This document shows positions 23,501 through 32,500 of a stretch of 64,000 bases of DNA, piece by piece. Source of the DNA: Ciona intestinalis (Eukaryota; Chordata; Ascidiacea; Phlebobranchia; Cionidae); assembly GCF_000224145.3 (NCBI RefSeq), contig NW_004190441.2, forward strand, positions 372,001 through 436,000. The letters run 5' to 3'. The stretch's first letter is position 1; the number at the start of each line of letters is the position of its first letter. The position numbers were made by a program, and so were the translations under genes. The notes beneath the pieces are model-generated. The model saw only the letters and a list, made by a program, of their open reading frames with translations, was not told where the DNA came from and did not search any database.

Positions 23501-26500
23501 TTATGGGGTGAGGTAAATTTGTACAAGAGCATTGTTAATTGATAAAAATACAGAGATACCGGATTAGGTGCTAACGGTATCCATCTTACCCCACAGTAAC
23601 ATAAGGATGTCGTTGCCACGCTAGGTTAGATCAAGTTACATTTATGTAAGCATAGAATACCCACAATACCACACACGAATGCGCATAAACTTACTTTCTT
23701 TCTTCCACAAACGAAACTCTCCTTTCGCCCCATGGCTTGTAGCGAACCCGACATACGATATACTTGCGCCTTGGCTTGGCTCTCTCCACTGCATGAACCT
23801 GGAAGTTGATGTTTGTTCTATTCCTGTCCCCACTTGTATATTCCCACCAACCCAAGTCACCCAGAACGATCTGTACTCCTCCCCGGACAAGATCTGGTCA
23901 GTAGCAGCCGTCACAAGGTGCTGGGAGTTCCTGGATATCCACGATTGTGTGTTGTCAGACCCACCAAGCACGATCTCGTACGAATCACTGGAAGTGCTCT
24001 CATCACTTGATAAAGTAATGTGGACGTTGTTGGAAGCTGTGGGAGTTGGTAAATATGATCATGTATGTATGGTACTGTGCGGTTAGATGGACACTTTTAG
24101 CACTTAATACAAAAATATCCCGATCATGTTTTTAACAATTAATAACGGTCTATAGGAGTCGTGAGAAAACGTTTTTAAATTTCTTTGAGTGTACTCTGTT
24201 TACTATTAAAGGCGTCGAGAAAATAGAATGAACAAGTGTCCCATATCCCCCCACCCTACTATACACATATATGATATTAACATATTCATACACCAAACAT
24301 ACCAACCTTTTGTGAGAAAGTTAAAGTTCGTCATGTTAACTGGGAGTCTAACGAACTGGAAAGTGTAAGAAGAAGGCGTGGAGATGTTGATTCTCTCGTT
24401 TGGACAGAAGTAGATGCTGTGTGTGTATTCTCGCTTTATACCTTCGGCCTGTTATGAACAATGTATGTAACTTATTTATTTTGGCGAATTGGGAAAACGA
24501 CAGTCGTCATAACACGGGTGTTCTGTTTCATACACCTCGTGCCCGCTTACAAGTTACCACGTATGTAACTTTGTGGGTGGTGGTGTTACTGTATGGTAAC
24601 AATTAAGCCAGCCTATTATAGTAATCACTATGTTGGAGCAATAAACGTTAAGTGTCACAAGAACACATATGCGCCCACAATGGTAGCAGGTTATGTCAAA
24701 CCCGAAACATCAGGGCCAAACACGGGCGCGCTAACCACTGTGACGCGGCGTGGTTATTTGTACACCACGAGGTGCATGTCAGATTATAAACACAAAGGTT
24801 AAACGCCTTACCTCAACTAACACTTGTCGAGTGATAAGATCTCTCGCGGCGACCCTGGCTTGTCCTTCCCCATCTGTACAACAAGACGACACGCCCACTA
24901 TCGCATCTGCGCTCGCTGTAACATCACATACAAAAAAGTTCAAGATTTTTCAAGTTTTTTATTTCTTTTCTTAGTCAAATTTAAATAACAAGTTTTTGGG
25001 CAGCTGAGTTGATTGTCTCTGTAAAATTTAAGTTTTTTTTCTATTTATAAATAAGTTTTTTCTTACCCGTTATGTTTTTGTTTCCTAAGTAATTAAACTG
25101 GAGAATGACGTTGGTTGTTTGGGAGGATTGAGCTTGTACACATAATCTTCGCATCATGCGGTTGCTGTTCAGTGTACGGAACGAAACGCCAGGTGGAATC
25201 AACACTGTTAGGTTCACCTGGGCAACAATAGACTTGTAAACGTTTGCGGTAAATAAACAATTTAACTGAGATAAATTCACAACTGATACTTTTGCACTAG
25301 AAATAGTAATAAATGGATTATAGTCGTATGTCACTGCAAGGAATCAAGTTTAACAAACTGCATAACAGACAAAAATCAAGTCTAACGAATAGGATTCTGT
25401 GAGATATATTTCGACTAAGATGGCATCATCAGTCTTTTATATAGATGGAATCTACCAAACACATAAGTGAAGAACAGAACACCCGTGTTATAACGGCTGT
25501 CATTACCCCTGCACGCGAAGATAAATAAGTTACATACGTGCTAACCTGTAAGCTTGCACAAGGGGTATAAACGGAACAGTCGTGTTATAATGACTATAAC
25601 AACACTACAAGTTTCTATGCGAGGGTAAATAAGTTATAGTAGGAGGGGGGAAGATGGGACACCGTTTCATTCTATTTTCTCGTCACATTTGGTAATAAAC
25701 AAAGAAAATTCAAATAATTATAGAACTGTATCCTCCCAACTCCCATATACCGTTGTTAATTGTTTAAAACACGATCAAGATATTTGGATGTTACGTGCTA
25801 AAGGTGTCCCATCTTCCCCCACTCTACTATATATACATTAATTCATTCATTCATTCAAATACAAACCTCTGAGCAGACATTCTGGTAGTTATACACCGTC
25901 AGTGGGATTTGAACCTGTTCCCCTCGGATCGCCGAATACGGGATTGTAAAGTCGACAAAAAAATTCTTGAAAGCTCGAATGTTTTGTAGCTTAGATATCC
26001 CTATACCAGTGTTGGGGTTGAGGGAGACGGCGTCCGCTTGCCAAGTGGTGATGGAATCAGGAACAGTGAGGGTAAAATTCTCCGAGTTCGAACTGTCAGA
26101 ACATCAGTATTTAAAAGTCAAATTTAAATGTCAAAATCTACACTATTAAAAGTGACGCAGCCAGATTTGTGGGCAAAATGGGAGTGGTAATGTCACTACA
26201 TCAATATTTTACCACCAATCAATCAACACTGTGTCAAATTCGCTATACCAGTAGCTCAGAAAGAAAAAAATAAATTTCGTTTTTTTATAAATGGGGGTCA
26301 CGACTGTACAACCCCCCTAGCTGCGCCACCAAGCATTACTAACCTATGTCAACTCACCTGACATTAAAGCATTGCCAAACCCACGTTTCAGGGAAGAATG
26401 TTCGGTGTCGCCTCCCCAATCTATCAACACAATTTATTCATAAGTTTCAACCACACAGAGCATTACAAACCACGCACCTGCTCGCTTGCCTAGCTTGACC

Positions 26501-29500
26501 CTGAGTTCGAATCCCAGCTCCCGTCATGGCTTGACTGCGGATCAGTTGCGGTAACAGAGGAGTGGTTACCTTGTAATCCAGACTGAGTACATCTGTCATT
26601 ACGACCAACCCCGATTCCAGGAACGCATATTTAGCATCGCGTGCCTGGGAGAAGTCCCACCACATATCGGTGCTTCTACGAGATCGACTCAATCTCCACC
26701 ACTCGATGTTTTGTTCAAATGGAAGATTGTCAAGATCATACTCGTCAAGTTCAGCGAAAATCTTTGATAAAAAATAAGACATATATATTTTTTATAATTC
26801 TGAAAGACCTTCTGACAACAATAGCTTTTTTTATAAACCTTTCACGCTTATAGCGCGGGGTAGAATGGGATACAGTTTTAACAATATACGAAAAAAAATG
26901 TTTATCTTTACGACTCCCATAGACCGTTGTTAATTGTTTAAAACACGATCAGGATGCTTGGGTGTTTTTTTTGTGCTAAAGGTGTCCCATCTTACCCCAC
27001 GAAACTATACTACTCACATCTTCAGGCTTGAGCATGTACCCAGGTTTCATAAGGTGAACGCTCTTATCCACCAAAGCGAGGCAAACACAAGATCCGGGGT
27101 CGGTAGTTACGCTTACTGTGATGTCACGACCAGGTTTGGTGTCTTCGCTTGAAGCGCGGATTACCACCTGGGTGAAAAATCATTAATTTAGTTTACCGCC
27201 TCGAAAACAAACACTTTTCGGTGACTTTTTTAGGGATTTTAACATACATTTTATCTCTCTCTTCTTACACTGGAGCAAAGAACAGACTAATTAAAACAGT
27301 AAAGAGAAGGAAAGTAGCAGCAAAATGACATCAGTTAAAACACGCTACGGTTAAAACTGATTCAAGTTTAAAATAAAAGCGTGGCTGCCAAAGCTACAAT
27401 ACAGTATAAATCAACTTATATTGAGTTGCATTTAATTAAAACAAATGAACTGTCATTGGAACAAAAGTGCTAAAGCATAGGTTTACATAAATAACTAATT
27501 GAAATAGAATACAATTAGAAATAAAAGTTTGCGTAAAGACACGACCCGTACAATGGGGGGAATTTGTTTTCAATTGACATCCGTTATGACTCATACTACG
27601 TTTCTATTACGTCACAGTTACCTCATTATCAAGTTTCGGCTTCACCGGCACGTGGACGCTATCAGCGATCCCTTCCCCGTTCTCTCTGACGTAATAAACC
27701 ACCATCCGGGACATCGGTGCCATACCGGATGTGACGTCAATGGTGAGGGAAGTACGACAAATATCATTTTCAATAACTGAAAATCGAAAGTCATTTTCAA
27801 GTTAAAATGGAAATGAATGAATGTATGTATCTTCACGTGGTGGAGTAATGACAATTATAACACGGGTGTTCTGTTTCATACACCTCGTGCCCGCTTACAA
27901 GTTACCACGTATGTAACTTTGTGAGTGATTACAAACAGATGTAAATAACTCTAGTCTAAAGGACCGTTATTAATTATTAAAAATACGATTAGGAAATATA
28001 GGATGTTATGCGCTGAAACCCAGGTCTGCTGCAACCACAATTCATTTCATATTTCAACTAAAATTAGAATTGTAATTGTAACAAACACAAAAAAACATCA
28101 AACATATAAACAAATAATAAATGATCACCAGTTAAAATTATTCATTTTAAGTTTCAAATTGAAACTTAAGAATGTGACTGCAAAAAAGCAAAAGCAATAA
28201 ATACATGAAATAGGGATATATAAATAAACAAAGAATAAATGATTACCTTCTTCATGGTGTATTGGGATTGGTTGAGGTCGATCATTAAACCTCGCTATGG
28301 ACGGTGGAGATCTCCTTCTTCGTGAAGGAACGATCGCGCTGTTTCGCTCGCTCACTATTTTATGCCCGGTTTGAATGATATTACCGCGAGATAAGATCTC
28401 ATAGAACAAAGTAAAGTTGCATGGACAGGTTGAGGTGACAGACATCTTCGCCCTCTCGCCAACCTGGTAGTAAATAAGCGATTATTATCGCTTGAGTTTA
28501 GCATTGTACAAGTTCGTGATTCTACCATGTGGTAACTTTTAAGCAAGCACGAGGTGTATGAAACAGAACACCCGTGTTATAACGACTGTAGTTTCCCCGC
28601 CATGCGAGAAAAATAAGTTACATACGTGGTAACTTTTAAGCGGGCACGAGGTGTATGAAACAGAACACCCGTGTTATAACGACTGTAGTTTCCCCGCCAT
28701 GCGAGAAAAATAAGTTACATATACGTGGTAACTTTTAAGCGGGCACGAGGTGTATGAAACAGAACACCCGTGTTATAACGACTGTAGTTTCCCCGCCATG
28801 CGAGAAAAATAAGTTATATACGTGGTAACGTGTAAGCGGGCACGAGGTGTATGAAACATAACATCCGGGTTATAACGACTGTCATTATTATGCAAGTATT
28901 CAGCTTTGTAAAAGTTTTGTTTAAAAACAGTTCTGCCGTTGTTAGTCCATCGTCGGGGCTCACTGGTTACTGGATTAAGACTGAATTAATCAACAACATA
29001 GTCACCATGTGCTAACGGTATCCATCTTACCCCACCCTTCTTTACGTTGTCCTGTTAAACCCTGGGAACTTTGTTAAAATGCATTCCATCAACGTCTGAA
29101 AGTTATCTCATTCAGCAGAACTCACCGTTAAATCAGAGTTTGGAGGTTTTACAAGAACATGGCAATTGCTGGGCGAGTTCCAACCGTAGATGTTTTTGAA
29201 TATTGAGCGATACCTTGCACCAGTCGAATCACCAACTACGCGAGCCTGGGAATATAGACTTGGTTGGCTTGTGCGGTTACCGTGTGTTGGGGGGAGGGGT
29301 TTAAATTGAGATGAAGAAGTAAGAATTTTGGTATACAGTAACTGATACTACATTAAATAAAACATTTAAGAGAATGGAAATAAGCAGCAAAACAGTAAAA
29401 GTGTGATATATAGTAGGGTGGGGGAATATGGGACAACTTTCATTTTATATTATCGTCCCATTTGTTAGTAAACAAAGAAAATTCAAAGAATTATAAAACC

Positions 29501-32500
29501 GTATCTTCACGGCTCCCATGGACCGTTGATAATTGTAAAACACAATCAGGATATTAGGATATTTTGTGATAAAGGTGTACCGTGTTCTCCCACCCTATTG
29601 TATAAACGATATATAACATGACCCCACCTCAATCCATACTAACTTGCTTGACCTCGGCAAACCAGGGATGGTGAAAGACACAACTCCATTGGTATGTGAC
29701 GTGATCTCTTGGTGGAAAAAGTTTTCCGTGTTAACAGACACCGAGATACGAACAGTAACTCCGACAGCGTTGCTCCCGTCCAAGTTTGTGGCTTTAATCT
29801 AGAAGTGTATTGGTATTTAATTAAAGGTCATGTCTCGTTTAATTCAAATGTCATTGCTGTTAATGCGGCGACGAATGACGTATAGTAGATTATTAATTAC
29901 ATTCGTATATTCAAATGTATTTAAAGCGTTTGACGTCGCTTTTAGTGTTCGCATGTAGATTATACCGAACTATTTACGTTTGGCAAGTTATCGAATGTTC
30001 AATTACATAAATGTCAGAGTGAGGTTTAATTCGCATAAGTTAATGGATGAATGATTAAATGAAACTTGCTTTATTCTCGCATGGTGGGGCGACGAATGAA
30101 ACTTGTTTATCCTAGTGTGGCCGGGCAACGACAGTCGTTATAACACGGGTGTTCTGTTTCATACAACTCGTGCCTGCTTACGATTTACCACATAAATTTT
30201 TAAGTTGTTATTTTTTAAATTTACTTAAAAAGGGCACACTGAATTTTGAACCGCATAAGTTAAAAAATGTAACTTATTAATCTCATTTAACTCTGTAGGT
30301 TAATTGCGTCCTTTACCTTCCCGTTAAATGGCAACCCTGGTTTGAAATGTTCCCTCGTATCCTTGGTGAACTGGATGGTAACCTTCCGTCGAGACACCGG
30401 TGTGGTGTCATCATACGCGGTAATGGTTGTCCCATCCAATGATGTGACTTTCGCCGTTATTGCCAAGGCCCCATGAAAACCAGGCTCCACACTTCGAGGC
30501 ATCAGATCGTTCCAACAAACCTCCAGCCCTGCCTCTCCATTTATCTAAATTTAGAAATGAAGTTTTGAGATTTAAAAATTCCTGCTGTTTTGGGAAGATG
30601 AACAGAAGCTTATTTTGTGGCTTATTTTTTGACCGCGCCCTGAAAATTAAGATTTGTTTGACACTTTGGGTGTACCTTGATATTCTATTCACAAGTTTGT
30701 TTCGTTTACAAACAAAGTTGACAAATGAACTGCGAGAGCTAATGGGAAATTCATGGGAAAATATTGTTTCGGTTATCTAATCATTTGAATATAAGGTAGT
30801 TTGGGGTAAGACCCCCTTTATCATCCATTTGCTATTAAACCAAGAATATTTACAAAATAATATAACAGTATCCTGAAAGATAATATTTTTATATTTAAAC
30901 TCTTTATGTACTACCAAATGGGACGAGAAAACAGAATGAAAAGGTGTCCCACCTTCCCCCACCTTACCACATGATGCGGTTTAAGACTTTATTATATTAT
31001 GTCATTTATTTACTTACATGAAGATCCCGGATGACCGAATCTCCTCGCTCCATGTGAGCACCGTAAAAAGCACCGACCGCAAACACCGTCATATTCAATG
31101 TAAGGTTCCCAACCACAGGTTTCCCGAACACATACTTCGCAACCACTGATACTTGCTCACAGTTGGACCATAAAAATGGAGGCGGAATAATCGCGACCTC
31201 GAATTTTGGCAGAACTGCAAACACGGTGGTTTGGTAAAACAAAATGCTCTTCCGTTTCTTTGAAATCCGACCCCTGCCACTACAGTTGGCATTCAAGCGC
31301 GACTCCACAGCATCGTGGGAGCGCTTTAAGTGCCCGGCTGTATCTATCCGCCGCAAATCCGTTGCATTACGTATACACGACATTTATGTTATTTTAACCG
31401 CCTTGGGACAGTTGGTATTACCCCATTATTCTATTCTATTCTATATGAGTGTGGTCATGTACCGTTGCACGCCATGGGACCTGACATTAAGACCCGAATT
31501 TCCCCATTACCCCAACATTGTATATGCACATTCTATTCTATATGGGTGAGGTCCTACAGTGAGGCATGCCATGGGACCTGAGATTAAGACCAGAGTTTGC
31601 CCATTACCCCAACATTGTATATGCACATTCTATTCTATATGGGTGAGGTCCTACAGTGAGGCATGCCATGGGACCTGAGATTAAGACCAGAGTTTGCCCA
31701 TTACCCCAACATTGTATATGCACATTCTATTCTATATGGGTGAGGTCCTACAGTGAGGCATGCCATGGGACCTGAGATTTAGGCCAGAGTTGGTCCATTA
31801 CCCCAACATTGTATATGCACATTCTATTCTATATGGGTGAGGTCCTACAGTGAGGCACGCCATGGGACCTGGGATTTAGGTCAGAGTTGGTCCATTACCC
31901 CAACATTGTATATGTACATTCTATTCTATATGGGTGAGGTCCTACAGTGAGGCACGCCATGGGACCTGGGATTTAGGCCAGAGTTGCCCATTACCCCAAC
32001 ATTGTATATGCACATTCTATTCTATATGGGTGAGGTCCTACAGTGAGGCATGCCATGGGACCTGGGATTTAGACCAGAGTTGGTCCATTACCCCAACACT
32101 GTATATGCACATTCTATTCTATATGGGTGAGGTTTTTACGCGTGAGACCAGGGACTAAAGTCAAGTCGGCCATTTTTCAAAACATTAATTAACTTACCTT
32201 GTTTTCAAAGTATATCTTACAAACAATGTTCATTTTACAACTTTATACGATATTTATTTACCAAAACTTAGGTAAACTTACCGTATTTTTGAATTTCGAA
32301 CGTTGTGTTGTAAGATTGTTGTTGCATTTCAACGAAAATCGTCCAAGTTCCCAGAAGTGGTTGGTCGGATAACGGGAAGGAAAAGTTAACGATTCCTAAA
32401 AACAATGTTATGTAAGTGAGGAAATAGATTTTCTGGTAAAAAAAATCTATAAACCAGCATTATGTTTGCTATACGGAGAAACATAAAATTTGTGTTTTTT

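Noticed and set aside
23679..24086. 135-codon plus-strand frame
   Set aside because: Antisense shadow of the FAMeT exon, which has splice sites and a domain match.
30460..30780. 106-codon plus-strand frame
   Set aside because: Partly antisense to a macroglobulin exon and otherwise intron; no similarity.
31244..32158. Several overlapping plus-strand frames
   Set aside because: They are produced by the 93-bp satellite, whose unit length is divisible by three in places.
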